A DNA stretch of 64,000 nt, from NCBI GenBank assembly GCA_045654885.1, contig JAZOOF010000054.1, forward strand, positions 1 through 64,000, read 5' to 3'. Below, in pieces: positions 8,501 through 16,493 of this stretch. The notes below the pieces were generated by a model. The model saw nothing but the letters and a program-made list of their open reading frames with translations. It did no database searches and was not told where the DNA came from. Made by a program: the position numbers and the translations under genes. Each line of letters begins with the position of its first letter. The first letter of the stretch is position 1. Origin of the DNA: HGM04593 sp045654885 (GTDB lineage Bacteria; Bacteroidota; Bacteroidia; Bacteroidales; Bacteroidaceae).

Positions 8501-9370
8501 TGTCCAGTAGTCGCGGTTATAGGCGTTGAGGTGTCCCATGTAGAAACCGAACTTCGGCATCAGCACGGGGTTGCCTGTCAGCTGGTAGAAGTCGTTGAGC
8601 AGGGCAACGCCGTCGGTGTTGACCATGAAGAAGACATCGAGGTAGCTGCTGTCGTGGGACAGGATTACTCTGCCGGGCTCCTCGGCACCGAAGTCGTATG
8701 TTCCCTTGTTGAATGTGTGCCACATGAAGCCGTAGCCGTTGGTGGACCAATAGAAGGGTGTCGGGGATGACACACCGCCGTCAATCCAGCTGCTCTGGTT
8801 CTCAATGGCAATGAGCTTGCCGGCATGTGAGAAACGGCCGTTCTGCACGCCGCCGCCATAGAAGAACTCGCCGTTGTTGCTGCGCAGGGTGAGGGTGGTC
8901 TTTGATTTCTTGAAGGTGACAGGCTCGGCCTCCTCAAAGACTATTTTGCCTGTGGCTCGGTCGGTTACCTTGAGCATTCCGGTAGCTTTGTTTACTGTTA
9001 CGTCAATCTTGCCGGTGCTGATGGTGTAGAGCTTGCTGCCCTCGTTGACAGTGAGCGATGATACATCCCTGCGTGGGTTGTCGACAAGAATCTGTGCGTC
9101 GGGGTATCCGGGCATGGGACGAGGGTCGCGGACGCTGCCACCGTCGGCATCGCGGAACAGACGGAAGATGTTGTCGCCATAGAAATCAAGTGTCACTCTC
9201 TTTGCATCGCTGAGGAGAAGTTCTACTGTGGTGGGGTTGATTTTCTCAACCGCAACGACGTTTGCACTCTTTTCGCCATCGCCCGATGCGAAAACCTGGG
9301 CCGGTATGCCGCCGGCCAGCAGGGCTGCCGACAACAGAATCGCCTTAATGCTTCTGTGGTTAAATTTCAT
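5519..9370 (-). CDS. Secreted multidomain GH31 glycosidase with FN3, F5/8C, dockerin and cohesin-like modules
   Basis: A 1283-residue protein with a signal peptide (about 1-29, ending AQVFAS). The family 31 glycoside hydrolase part covers about 36-760, including the TIM barrel. KTDVAWVGPGYSFG carries the probable nucleophile Asp422, and WTGDQTGGDW the probable acid/base Asp474. An FN3-like domain (about 875-945), an F5/8 type C carbohydrate-binding domain (about 945-1083), two dockerin-like calcium loops (DINKDKKVDENDL and DVNENGLIDAHDI, about 1090-1150) and a C-terminal cohesin-like beta domain (about 1157-1283) follow. GH31 enzymes cut alpha-linked sugars with retention. The barrel motif recalls GH31 alpha-N-acetylgalactosaminidase-type O-glycanases more than alpha-glucosidases, but that is a guess. 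It stands alone, without SusC/SusD genes nearby. Confidence 0.85.
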   Translation of the reverse strand: MKFNHRSIKAILLSAALLAGGIPAQVFASGDGEKSANVVAVEKINPTTVELLLSDAKRVTLDFYGDNIFRLFRDADGGSVRDPRPMPGYPDAQILVDNPRRDVSSLTVNEGSKLYTISTGKIDVTVNKATGMLKVTDRATGKIVFEEAEPVTFKKSKTTLTLRSNNGEFFYGGGVQNGRFSHAGKLIAIENQSSWIDGGVSSPTPFYWSTNGYGFMWHTFNKGTYDFGAEEPGRVILSHDSSYLDVFFMVNTDGVALLNDFYQLTGNPVLMPKFGFYMGHLNAYNRDYWTPSTDGSGMLYEDGKRYKESQTDNGGAKESLNGENGHYQFSARAAIDRYQSQDMPFGWFLPNDGYACGYGQTETLEGNVQNLKEFGDYARSRGVEIGLWTESNLLPREGVSALLQRDLVKEVRDGGVRVLKTDVAWVGPGYSFGLNGVSQAAGIMTYYGNNARPYIISCDGWAGTQRYATIWTGDQTGGDWEYIRFHIPTFIGAGLSGQPNITSDVDGIFGGKNVPVFVREYQWKTYTPMMLNMDGWGSNEKYPHALGEPATSINRTYMKMKSELMPYTYSIAREAVDGKPMIRAMFLEGEANDYTMSEATRYQYMYGPYILVAPIYQNTAMDKEGNDIRNNIYLPRGTWYDWFTGEAYNGGCIINNFDTPLWKLPVFVKAGAIIPMTTPNNNVKEMDKALRMYEIYPGGKTTFTEYDDDGVTEQYRKGEYTTTFIEQSRDDKGNVTVILNPTKGNFEGFVKHKTTIFKVNASKSPKKVTVTVGGKKVKVKKVKSIEEFNNGENVWFYDKKPNLNRFATAGSKFAKVDMTKNPVIMVKLAKSDVTAAATTLTIKGHHMDVESSHLSKKRKFTSTPQPRMTDEDCQAYTINLAWNKVSGADYYEIMFQDRLYTTIKDTHLLFEGLTPETDYTFMLRAVNKKNTTGWTLINAKTKSNPLEWALTGVTATTSCENQSGQGTDKLFDFDEGSTWHTAWNTSAVPFEMLIDLGGLSTLDKLHYVGRKDTGNGTIKKATISYSTNKEQWSKPVKVNWKLTPDVKEFEFEGKPKARYIKINVTEGVGNFGSGMEMYIFKLPGSETYLSGDINKDKKVDENDLTSYLNYNGLRTGDSDFDYVSIGDVNENGLIDAHDISFAATRIGDGIHESADNKVAGNITIEADERRYKAGEEVVITISGHDLANVNAFSLALPYDASEYDFIGIEPLNTGNMSNYSKNRMHSNGSTVLYPTFINEGNQATLNGDRELVKVTLKAKKNLKFNIEAVDGFIVDKHLNTVKF

Positions 9371-9582
9371 AGCTATAGTCTTGATTATTTGATTATCTAT
9401 ACTTGCGGGGATCCGTTGTGTGGAATACCCTCGCGGTTTGTAAAGTTATAAAATAATTTATATTTCTTGTTGAACCGGACGAAAAGTTTTGAAAATGGAG
9501 CCATTAATTTATAATATTCAGGTTTAGCAACGGTGTTTTGCGCTTTTTGATGTATCTTCGCGCTCCGAAACAGAAAGACAAG

Positions 9583-12102
9583 ATGATATATCCGCAGAAT
9601 TTTGAAACGAGAATAGAGTTCGATGCCATACGACGCATGCTCAAGGAGGAGTGTCTTTGCCCGTTGGGTAAGGAACGTGTAGATGGGATGGCATTCCTGA
9701 CGCATTTTGAGACTATCTCCCGCCGCCTTGACGAGGTGGTTGAGTTCTTGCAGATTCTGCGGGTTGAGGATGGTTTCCCATCGGACTTCTACTTTGATGT
9801 GCGCGAGCCGCTTCAGCGCATACGCATAGAGGGTATGTACATGAGTGCCGATGAACTCTTTGCCCTTCGCCGTTCGCTCGATACCATAGGACGCATACTC
9901 TCGCTCCTGCGCAAGCAGAGCGGCAATGCGGCCGAGGGCGACGACTCGCCTCTCTACCCTTCGCTGCGCGCCCTTGCCGGTGACGTAGAGGCTTTCCCGC
10001 GCATCATTCGCGACATTGATACAATAATAGACAAGTTCGGCGCTGTGAAGGACAGTGCATCGCCGGCCTTGGCGCGCATACGTGGTGACCTTGCCCGCAC
10101 GTCGAGCGGCATTTCGCGTACGCTGAACAGTATTCTGCGCAAGGCACAGGCCGACGGTCTGGTGGAGAAGGATGCCTCACCCACAATGCGCGACGGCCGT
10201 CTGGTGATTCCCGTTGCACCGGCACTCAAACGCAAGATGGGAGGTATTGTGCACGACGAGTCGGCCAGTGGAAAGACGGTGTTCATTGAACCGGCCGAGG
10301 TGGTGGAGGCCAACAATCGCATACGTGAACTTGAGGCCGAGGAGAAACGCGAAATAATTGCCATCTTGACTGCTTTTTCGCTCGAACTGCGCCCGCAAGT
10401 GCCGCAGCTGCTGCAGGCCTATGAGTTCCTGGGCGAGATGGACTTCATACGTGCCAAGGCCGAGCTAGCCGCACGTTTCGACGCTGTGAAGCCCTCGCTT
10501 GAGAACAGGCCCATGATGGACTGGGGTGCGGCAATACATCCTTTGCTGGAGATGTCGCTGCGCAAACATGGCCGCAGGATGTCGGCGCTTGACATTGAAC
10601 TCGACGGCGAACGCAGGATACTGCTTATCTCGGGTCCGAATGCCGGCGGTAAGTCGGTGTGCCTGAAGACGGCCGGCCTGCTGCAGTATATGCTGCAGTG
10701 CGGTTTGCTAATTCCTGTGCACGAGCGCAGCAAGGCGGGTATCTTCGAGAGCCTTTTCATTGATATCGGCGACCAGCAGAGCATTGAGGACGATTTGAGT
10801 ACCTACTCCAGTCACCTGCTGAACATGAAGCACACGTTGCGCAACTGCGACAGGCGTTCGCTCATTCTCATCGATGAGTTCGGTGGCGGCACGGAGCCGC
10901 TCATTGGCGCAGCCATTGCCGAGGCACTGCTCAAACGTTTCAACGAGCGCGGTGCGTTTGGTATAATAACAACACACTATCAGAACCTGAAGCATTTTGC
11001 CGATGCCACAACGGGCATTGTCAACGGTGCCATGCTCTATGACCGGGGCGAGATGCGTCCGCTGTTCCAACTGCAGATTGGCAACCCCGGCTCGTCGTTC
11101 GCCGTTGAGATTGCGCGCAAGATTGGCTTGCCCGAGGAGGTGATTGCCGACGCGTCGCAGATTGTGGGCAGTGACTACATACAGAGTGACAAATATTTGC
11201 AGGATATTGTACGCGACAAGCGTTACTGGGAGGGCAAGCGCAAGGCGGTGCACCAGAAGGAGAAGGAACTCGATGAAATACTTGGCAAGGTGCAGGAGCA
11301 GGGCGATGAACTGAAGAAGAGCCGCAGGCAGATTCTGAAGGAGGCACGCGAGGAGGCCGAGCGACTGTTGCGCGAGGCGAATGCAAAGATTGAGAATACC
11401 ATACGCGCCATTGTTGAGGCCAAGGCCGAGAAGGAGCGTACGCGCCAGGCCCGTCAGGAGTTGAGCGATTTCAGCAAGCAGCTGGAGGAACTTGCGAGGG
11501 AGAAACTGCAGATGCAGACCGACCGCGAGATGGCAAAAATTCTGGCTCGTCAGGAGCGCAAGAAGAACGGCAAGCAGCAGAAGGCTGGCAGCGCACCGGC
11601 GGCTGCCGATAATAAGCCGCAGCCTGAGCGTAAACAACCGAAGATTGAGGTGGGAATGTATGTACGCATAGCGGGTCAGCAGGCCATTGGCGAGGTGATG
11701 TCGCTTGCCAAGAACTCGGCCATTGTGCGCTTTGGGGCAATAAAGTCTACCGTTGCCATTAGCCGTTTGCAACCGAGCGAGGCTCCAAAGGAGGAGGTGC
11801 GCAAGGTGTCGTTCCTAAGCAGCGAGACGCAGGAGCAACTGCATAACAAGCGCCTTAATTTTAAAGAGGATATAGATATTCGCGGAATGCGTGGCGAGGA
11901 GGCTGTGCAGACGGTGGGTTATTTTCTTGACGATGCCGTTGTGTGCAATGTGCACCGTGTGCGCATTCTGCACGGTACGGGTAACGGCATACTGCGCACT
12001 CTTGTGCGCCAGTACCTGAGCACCATGCCGTTTGTGAAGCATTTCCACGACGAGCACGTGCAGTTTGGCGGCGCCGGCATCACGGTGGTGGAACTGGAAT
12101 AA
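9583..12102 (+). CDS. mutS2: MutS2-family ATPase/nuclease
   Basis: An 839-residue MutS2 protein. It has the MutS core and clamp helices, a Walker A loop SGPNAGGKSVCLKT near residue 350, Walker B SLILIDEFGGGTEP near 430, a long charged coiled coil (about 540-670), and a C-terminal Smr domain from about 762 with DIRGMRGEEA and LHGTGNGILR. MutS2 proteins act on branched DNA and suppress recombination; some act in rescue of collided ribosomes. An in-frame upstream ATG at 9550 is possible, but the conserved start MIYPQNFE at 9583 fits homologues better, and TATCTTCG at 9552-9559 resembles a -7 promoter element lying across the upstream codons. Confidence 0.92.
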   Translation: MIYPQNFETRIEFDAIRRMLKEECLCPLGKERVDGMAFLTHFETISRRLDEVVEFLQILRVEDGFPSDFYFDVREPLQRIRIEGMYMSADELFALRRSLDTIGRILSLLRKQSGNAAEGDDSPLYPSLRALAGDVEAFPRIIRDIDTIIDKFGAVKDSASPALARIRGDLARTSSGISRTLNSILRKAQADGLVEKDASPTMRDGRLVIPVAPALKRKMGGIVHDESASGKTVFIEPAEVVEANNRIRELEAEEKREIIAILTAFSLELRPQVPQLLQAYEFLGEMDFIRAKAELAARFDAVKPSLENRPMMDWGAAIHPLLEMSLRKHGRRMSALDIELDGERRILLISGPNAGGKSVCLKTAGLLQYMLQCGLLIPVHERSKAGIFESLFIDIGDQQSIEDDLSTYSSHLLNMKHTLRNCDRRSLILIDEFGGGTEPLIGAAIAEALLKRFNERGAFGIITTHYQNLKHFADATTGIVNGAMLYDRGEMRPLFQLQIGNPGSSFAVEIARKIGLPEEVIADASQIVGSDYIQSDKYLQDIVRDKRYWEGKRKAVHQKEKELDEILGKVQEQGDELKKSRRQILKEAREEAERLLREANAKIENTIRAIVEAKAEKERTRQARQELSDFSKQLEELAREKLQMQTDREMAKILARQERKKNGKQQKAGSAPAAADNKPQPERKQPKIEVGMYVRIAGQQAIGEVMSLAKNSAIVRFGAIKSTVAISRLQPSEAPKEEVRKVSFLSSETQEQLHNKRLNFKEDIDIRGMRGEEAVQTVGYFLDDAVVCNVHRVRILHGTGNGILRTLVRQYLSTMPFVKHFHDEHVQFGGAGITVVELE

Positions 12103-12130
12103 AGGTGAAAGGTGAAATCGGAAAACTGAA

Positions 12131-12275
12131 ATCGGAAAGGTGAAAGGTGAAAGCTGCGGTTAAGCGAGCATAGAGCACAAGTTTATTTGGTGTTATGCCG
12201 AGCGTGAGCGGGTTCAATCGCACACATAGTGCGGTTAAAGGTTCAAGCGCGATGTTTGTAACAAACGTCGCGCTT
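12131..12275. repeat. Third copy of dispersed repeat plus 14-bp hairpin
   Basis: 12131-12247 is a diverged copy of the repeat at 4840-4910 and 5005-5080 (shared TATGCCGAGCG and AGTGCGGTTAAAGG). It runs into a hairpin, AAGCGCGATGTTTG-TAA-CAAACGTCGCGCTT (12245-12275), with a 14-bp stem containing one G-U pair. The hairpin may end mutS2 transcription, though no T-run follows. The remaining gap to 12507 is AT-rich and holds only the promoter noted separately. Confidence 0.55.
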
Positions 12276-12402
12276 TGCGCTTGAATATTCATCAATCTTG
12301 TCAAAATGTGAAATAAAATCTTCTTTTTTAAGCATTTTGGACGGTCGACATGATTTTTTTATGATTTTTTTACAAAATCTATTTATTATTCCAAAAAAAG
12401 AT

Positions 12403-12410
12403 TACCTTTG
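12403..12410 (+). promoter_or_regulatory. Candidate -7 element for the TerY-P-like operon
   Basis: TACCTTTG matches the Bacteroidetes -7 consensus TAnnTTTG. The -33 region 19-21 bases upstream is only ATTT-like, so the promoter is weakly supported. Transcription from here would give a leader of about 90 bases before the first gene at 12508. Confidence 0.45.
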
Positions 12411-12507
12411 TCTTTAAACGAATTTCCGATGCTGCTGTAGTTGCTTTATAATAGCATGTTTAGCATTTTTTATTTATGAGTGTGGGGCTAATTGAAAATT
12501 CTGCGAT

Positions 12508-13206
12508 ATGAAGTGCGTAATATGCGGTGCCGAAATATTTGGACGATATCTGGTTGATGTATGGGGGCAGCCAATGTGCGCCGGGCATAAGATTGAGTAT
12601 TGCTCATCATGTGGCAGGTTTGTAAAACCATCGGACCTGCATCTTCCCGACGGTCGGTGTTTATGCTCATTTTGTGTGCCTTCGGTTGTGCGCCTGCAAC
12701 AGCACATAGATATTGTTGAACAACGTGTCCGTCCGGTTTTGGCCGGGAATGGGATTGGCGATTTGCCTGCTGCAATTCCAATAAAACTTGTTCCTGCTGC
12801 CGAATTGGCAAGGTTGAATGGGTCGGGGCAGGTGAATTTGAACCAGCAAGGTTTGACAAAGACATTGAAAAGTATAGGTTTGCGTGGCCCAAAGTGTTCG
12901 CATACCATTTATATGCTTGACAATTTGCAAAAGACACGTTTTGCGGGAGTGCTTGCCCATGAGATGCTGCATGTTTGGATGAACGAGAAAGGGATATCCT
13001 TGCAGCCGCAGCTTACCGAAGGCTTTTGTAATGTGGGGTCGTATGTGGTGTATAAAGCCATAAACACCGAAATGTCATTGAATATGATAAAGATGCTGGA
13101 GCAGGACCCAAGTCCTGTATATGGCGACGGTTTCAGGAGGGTTGTGGAACTGTACCGCAAATGCAATAGTTTAACCCAGGTAATGATGCAACTAAAACGA
13201 TTATGA
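12508..13206 (+). CDS. DA1-like protein: LIM-type zinc fingers plus HExxH metallopeptidase
   Basis: A 232-residue protein. Residues 1 to about 60 hold paired zinc-binding motifs (CVIC, CAGH, CSSC, CSFC) in a LIM-like arrangement. A peptidase region follows, with AHEMLHVWM near residue 153 (HExxH) and the downstream TEGFCN near 172, whose Glu is the likely third zinc ligand. This layout is that of plant DA1 peptidases, which are activated by ubiquitination; bacterial relatives exist but their role is not well known. It is the first gene of the operon and overlaps the next start by ATGA. By context it could process a partner of the kinase/chaperone system or an invading protein. No signal peptide is seen. 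Confidence 0.75.
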   Translation: MKCVICGAEIFGRYLVDVWGQPMCAGHKIEYCSSCGRFVKPSDLHLPDGRCLCSFCVPSVVRLQQHIDIVEQRVRPVLAGNGIGDLPAAIPIKLVPAAELARLNGSGQVNLNQQGLTKTLKSIGLRGPKCSHTIYMLDNLQKTRFAGVLAHEMLHVWMNEKGISLQPQLTEGFCNVGSYVVYKAINTEMSLNMIKMLEQDPSPVYGDGFRRVVELYRKCNSLTQVMMQLKRL

Positions 13207-13565
13207 AAAATCCGAAAAGAGAAGAGATGGTGATTATGGCTGTTTGTCAAAAGACAAATAGACCATTCGGTATAACTGCGAGGAGAGTGGAACGGGACTT
13301 TGTCTTCCAATGGGCTTTCAAATTGTCGGCAGAGAGTGCAAAACGTGAGGGTTTTGACAGGAATAAGGTGTCGGGCAACATATTCAATGCCGATGAATTT
13401 CCGGGATGTCCGCATTGTGGTGCCCAGACATGGTTCCAGTGTGGCAGATGTGGCAAATTCGTGTGCATGGACGGCGAACAGAAGATTGTGCGTTGTCCTG
13501 CATGTGGCAACGAGGCCGAGGTCGTTGTTTCCGATAGTTTCGATTTAAGTGGCGGAGATTTATAA
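13203..13565 (+). CDS. TerY-C-like zinc ribbon protein
   Basis: A small 120-residue protein with two zinc-binding pairs in its C-terminal half, CPHCG...CGRCG near 70-83 and CPACG near 98, around FVCMDGEQKIVRC. The N-terminal part (VCQKTNRPFGITARRV, FQWAFKLSAESAKREGFD) matches the general look of the TerY-C metal-binding domain often found at the C terminus of TerY vWA proteins. Here it is a separate protein, as if split from its vWA partner. The ATGA overlap with the peptidase gene supports the start at 13203, although an internal Met at 13227 is possible. It is probably an adaptor linking vWA, kinase and phosphatase. Confidence 0.65.
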   Translation: MKNPKREEMVIMAVCQKTNRPFGITARRVERDFVFQWAFKLSAESAKREGFDRNKVSGNIFNADEFPGCPHCGAQTWFQCGRCGKFVCMDGEQKIVRCPACGNEAEVVVSDSFDLSGGDL

Positions 13566-13579
13566 ATAATATAGATAAT

Positions 13580-14869
13580 ATGGCAGAATTAAGTGTTGGA
13601 ACACAAGTGAAGTTGCGTAACGGAACCACTTGTAGGGTGAAAAAGGAGTTGGGCCGTGGTGGACAGGGTATTGTCTATCTGGTGGATTATAACGGAAAGG
13701 ATTATGCGCTTAAATGGTATACTTTGTCATGCTCCGAGGCATTCTACCAGAACCTGGAGCGCAATGCGAAGAGTGGTGCACCAAGTGCAAACTTCCTGTG
13801 GCCCGAGGCTGTCACAGAGCACCAGAATGGCAGCTGGGGATATTTGATGAAACTGCGTCCTCAGGGCTATGAGGAGATTGGCCAGTTTATGTTGGCCAAG
13901 GCAAAGTTCGCCGATGTGAATTGCCTGTTGAATGCCTGTTTGCAGATTTGTACCGCATTCCAGCTTTTGCACATCCGTGGATTGAGCTATCAGGATATGA
14001 ACGACGGAAACTTCTTCATAAACCCGAAGACCGGTGATGTGCTCATCTGTGACAATGACAACGTTGCTCCTAACGGTGTCAACATGGGTATTGCAGGAAA
14101 GAGCGGTTATATGGCGCCTGAAATCGTTGAGAGGGAGAAGATGCCTAATTTGTATACCGACTATTTCTCACTGTCGGTAATCCTCTTTATCCTCTTCTAT
14201 CTTAACAGGCCTTTCGAGGGTGCGAAAATCCTTTCATGCCCATGTATGACCGAGGCAATAGAGAAGAAACTCTTCGGTAAGGATGCGGTCTTCATACTTG
14301 ACCCGTCAGACGATTCAAACCGTCCGGTACGTGGCGTGCACACCAATGTGATAAGACGTTGGCCGTTGTTCCCCAAACAGCTTCGCGAGGCATTCGTGAC
14401 AACATTCAGCAAGGAGGCTATCAAGACACCTGAAAAACGTATTATGGACCGTAACTGGCAGAATATATTGGTTCAGGTACGCTCGTTGTATGTAAAGTGT
14501 CCTGTTTGTGGAAAATATACATTCGTTGACACCGATAATGCTTCATCCTTGTGCCTCGAGTGCGGCAAGGCTATAGCTAAGCCATGTATGCTGAAAGCCG
14601 GAAGATACCTTATTCCAATGGTGCCCGAACAGAAAGTATATCTGTGTCAGGTCTCTTTTGAGAATGACTATAATAAGGTGGTAGGAGAAGTTGTAAGGAA
14701 TTCAAAAGACCCTAATTTGTGGGGCTTGAGAAACCTGTCGGGTGTACAGTGGACCGTGACAACTTCTTCCGGTGAAGTGAAGAATGTTGACAACGGTGGT
14801 GTAATGCCGATAATTCCCGGTTTGAAGATTCGTTTTACAAAGGATGTAACCGGTGAATTGGTAAAGTAA
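13580..14869 (+). CDS. Ser/Thr protein kinase with C-terminal zinc ribbon (TerY-P type)
   Basis: A 429-residue protein with an N-terminal eukaryotic-like kinase domain: glycine loop LGRGGQGIVYLV (about 24-35), ATP-anchoring Lys45 in YALKWY, catalytic loop YQDMNDGNFF (near 136-145) and metal loop CDNDN (near 157). The usual HRD and DFG motifs appear as YQD and DND, but catalytic Asp, Asn and metal Asp are present, so activity is plausible. APE-like GYMAPEI follows. After about residue 305 comes a zinc ribbon (CPVCG...CLECG) and a beta-rich tail. In TerY-P triads such a kinase is paired with a vWA protein and a PP2C phosphatase, as here. No transmembrane segment is seen. Confidence 0.85.
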   Translation: MAELSVGTQVKLRNGTTCRVKKELGRGGQGIVYLVDYNGKDYALKWYTLSCSEAFYQNLERNAKSGAPSANFLWPEAVTEHQNGSWGYLMKLRPQGYEEIGQFMLAKAKFADVNCLLNACLQICTAFQLLHIRGLSYQDMNDGNFFINPKTGDVLICDNDNVAPNGVNMGIAGKSGYMAPEIVEREKMPNLYTDYFSLSVILFILFYLNRPFEGAKILSCPCMTEAIEKKLFGKDAVFILDPSDDSNRPVRGVHTNVIRRWPLFPKQLREAFVTTFSKEAIKTPEKRIMDRNWQNILVQVRSLYVKCPVCGKYTFVDTDNASSLCLECGKAIAKPCMLKAGRYLIPMVPEQKVYLCQVSFENDYNKVVGEVVRNSKDPNLWGLRNLSGVQWTVTTSSGEVKNVDNGGVMPIIPGLKIRFTKDVTGELVK

Positions 14870-14907
14870 TGGAAAATAGATTTAACAATTTAAAATAATT
14901 AAAGATT

Positions 14908-15675
14908 ATGGGAGCTTTTGATAATGTAGACGTGGTTCCTCGTCGTGTGATGACACTGTTTTTCTTGGTGGATACGTCCGGTAGTATGTCCGGTGAAAAG
15001 ATTGCCAGCCTTAATGTTGCTGCAAGAGAAGTGATTCCGTTCATCTCTGATTTGTCGGCCGGTAATGCCGATGCTCAGATAAAGATTGCTGTGTTGGAGT
15101 TTTCTTCTGGAACAGAGTGGATGTATCCTCAACCAATGGATGCCGAGAATTTCCAGTGGAGAGATTTGGAGGCAGGCGGTTTGACCGATTTGGGCGAGGC
15201 TTGCATTGAGTTGGGTAACAAACTTTCGACCAAGGCTTATATGACTGAGGCAACCGGCTCTTTTGCACCGGCAATCATCCTCATGTCCGACGGTGAGCCT
15301 ACCGATGACTACAAGCGTGGCTTGGAGAAGTTGAAGGCAAACAACTGGTTCAAGGCTGCCATCAAGGTCGCTATTGCTATTGGTGACGGTGCCGACCAGG
15401 GTGTGTTAGCCGAGTTTACAGGACTTAGCGAGGCTGTCCTTACCGTACACAACAAGGAGCAGCTCAAGAAGATTATCCACTTTGTATCGGTGACAGCTTC
15501 TCAGGTGGCAAGTAAATCGGCCTCTGTAGGTAAGGATGCTCCTGAGACAAAGCAGGAGGAGAATGTTGAGAAACTCAAGGAGGCTCTTGACAGTAACCCC
15601 GATTTTCAGGGCGTTGATGTGGGTACAGATGTTCCATCTGCCGGTGATGCCGGTTGGGACAATTCCGGATGGTAA
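14908..15675 (+). CDS. vWA domain protein, TerY-like
   Basis: A 255-residue von Willebrand A domain with an intact metal-ion-dependent adhesion site: DTSGSMSG (Asp22, Ser24, Ser26), GGLTDLG carrying the Thr, and ILMSDGEPTDD carrying the Asp. This layout matches TerY of tellurite-resistance-type operons. The tail (about 205-255) is charged and disordered (KQEENVEKLKEA, then a Gly/Asp-rich end). vWA proteins of this kind usually serve as scaffolds binding partners through the metal. Kinase, vWA and phosphatase in one operon are the core of a TerY-P triad. A strong hairpin follows the gene. Confidence 0.85.
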   Translation: MGAFDNVDVVPRRVMTLFFLVDTSGSMSGEKIASLNVAAREVIPFISDLSAGNADAQIKIAVLEFSSGTEWMYPQPMDAENFQWRDLEAGGLTDLGEACIELGNKLSTKAYMTEATGSFAPAIILMSDGEPTDDYKRGLEKLKANNWFKAAIKVAIAIGDGADQGVLAEFTGLSEAVLTVHNKEQLKKIIHFVSVTASQVASKSASVGKDAPETKQEENVEKLKEALDSNPDFQGVDVGTDVPSAGDAGWDNSGW

Positions 15676-15687
15676 AAATAATGGACT

Positions 15688-15713
15688 CTACTCTTGCCGC
15701 AGGGCAAGAGTAG
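15688..15713 (+). promoter_or_regulatory. Strong hairpin inside the operon
   Basis: CTACTCTTGCC and GGCAAGAGTAG form a perfect 11-bp stem with a 4-base loop, 12 bases after the first vWA gene. No T-run follows, so it is more likely an mRNA stability or processing element than a full terminator. It could make the first four genes more abundant than the later ones. Confidence 0.5.
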
Positions 15714-15762
15714 AATCTGTATTCATATTCTGTCAATAAACATTCATATTCAAAAAATATCA

Positions 15763-16484
15763 ATGGGGTATTTGATAATGTCGATGATTTTATAAAGCGT
15801 TGCCATGCGATATTGGTTCTTATAGATGCACCTTATGACAATGAGGTGATTACGCCTGAGATTAATGGTGTCTTACAGGAGTTGATGCTTGCCATAGTGG
15901 AGATGGCTGACGCGAATATCGACTTTTTCGTTAAGACAATCATATTGACACCTCCATCGGTCAAGGAATATTCTGTTGAAATTCCGGCTTCTTCCAATGA
16001 TTGTGCGTGGCAGAGACTTGAGATTGGAGGTGCAAGTGGCTTGGATGGTCTTTTTACGGAGTTCAACGGCATGCTTTTGAGCAAATGCTTCTTGTCGGAC
16101 GAGGAGAGGATACAGCCACCTGTCATAATCCTGCTTTCAGCAAATGCAGATACCGGCGACTATGAAACCAGTTTGGATGAACTCAAAAGTAATAAAACGT
16201 TCAGGTATTCAACCAAAGCCGCAGTTGATTTCACTGGTGGTGCTACCGGTGCAATGTTGGAAGATTTTACAGGGAACGAGGATACGGTTCTGCGTCCATG
16301 CGATATGGAACGGTTAAAGTCTCTGTTGCGTCCTATCCATTTGGCCGGTTTGGGAGGGCGGATTATGTCGTATTTGGACAGCTATGCTGTCAACGCTTAT
16401 ACCCTTGATTCACATGAGTGTCTTGCAGAGTGTGATGGCACCGATGTTTTTGAGTGGCCTAATTATGATGATGAGTGGTTGTAG
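15763..16484 (+). CDS. Second vWA-like protein with degenerate metal site and apparent 1-base frameshift at start
   Basis: The conceptual product resembles the preceding TerY-like protein. The ATG at 15763 begins ATGGGG-TATTTGATAATG, paralleling ATGGGAGCTTTTGATAATG of the first vWA gene, but one base is missing at codon 3, so this ATG runs into TAA after ten codons. The frame of the rest would read VFDNVDDFIKRCHAILVLIDAPYD; the first usable start in that frame is TTG at 15813, cutting into the first beta strand. The DxSxS metal motif is replaced by DAPYD, so metal binding is probably lost even if translated. The lesion lies in a G-run, so a sequencing or assembly error is possible. TAG is the stop codon. 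Nine bases separate it from the PP2C gene. Confidence 0.6.
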
Positions 16485-16493
16485 TAAAAGGAA

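Noticed and set aside
10708..11772. 354-residue open frame antisense to mutS2
   Set aside because: It overlaps a gene with clear motifs, has a Leu/Arg-rich composition typical of a reversed coding frame, and has no promoter.
12131..12275. tRNA-like sequence suggested by GGGTTCAATCGC
   Set aside because: No cloverleaf can be drawn around it, and the same motif recurs in the dispersed repeat at 4840.
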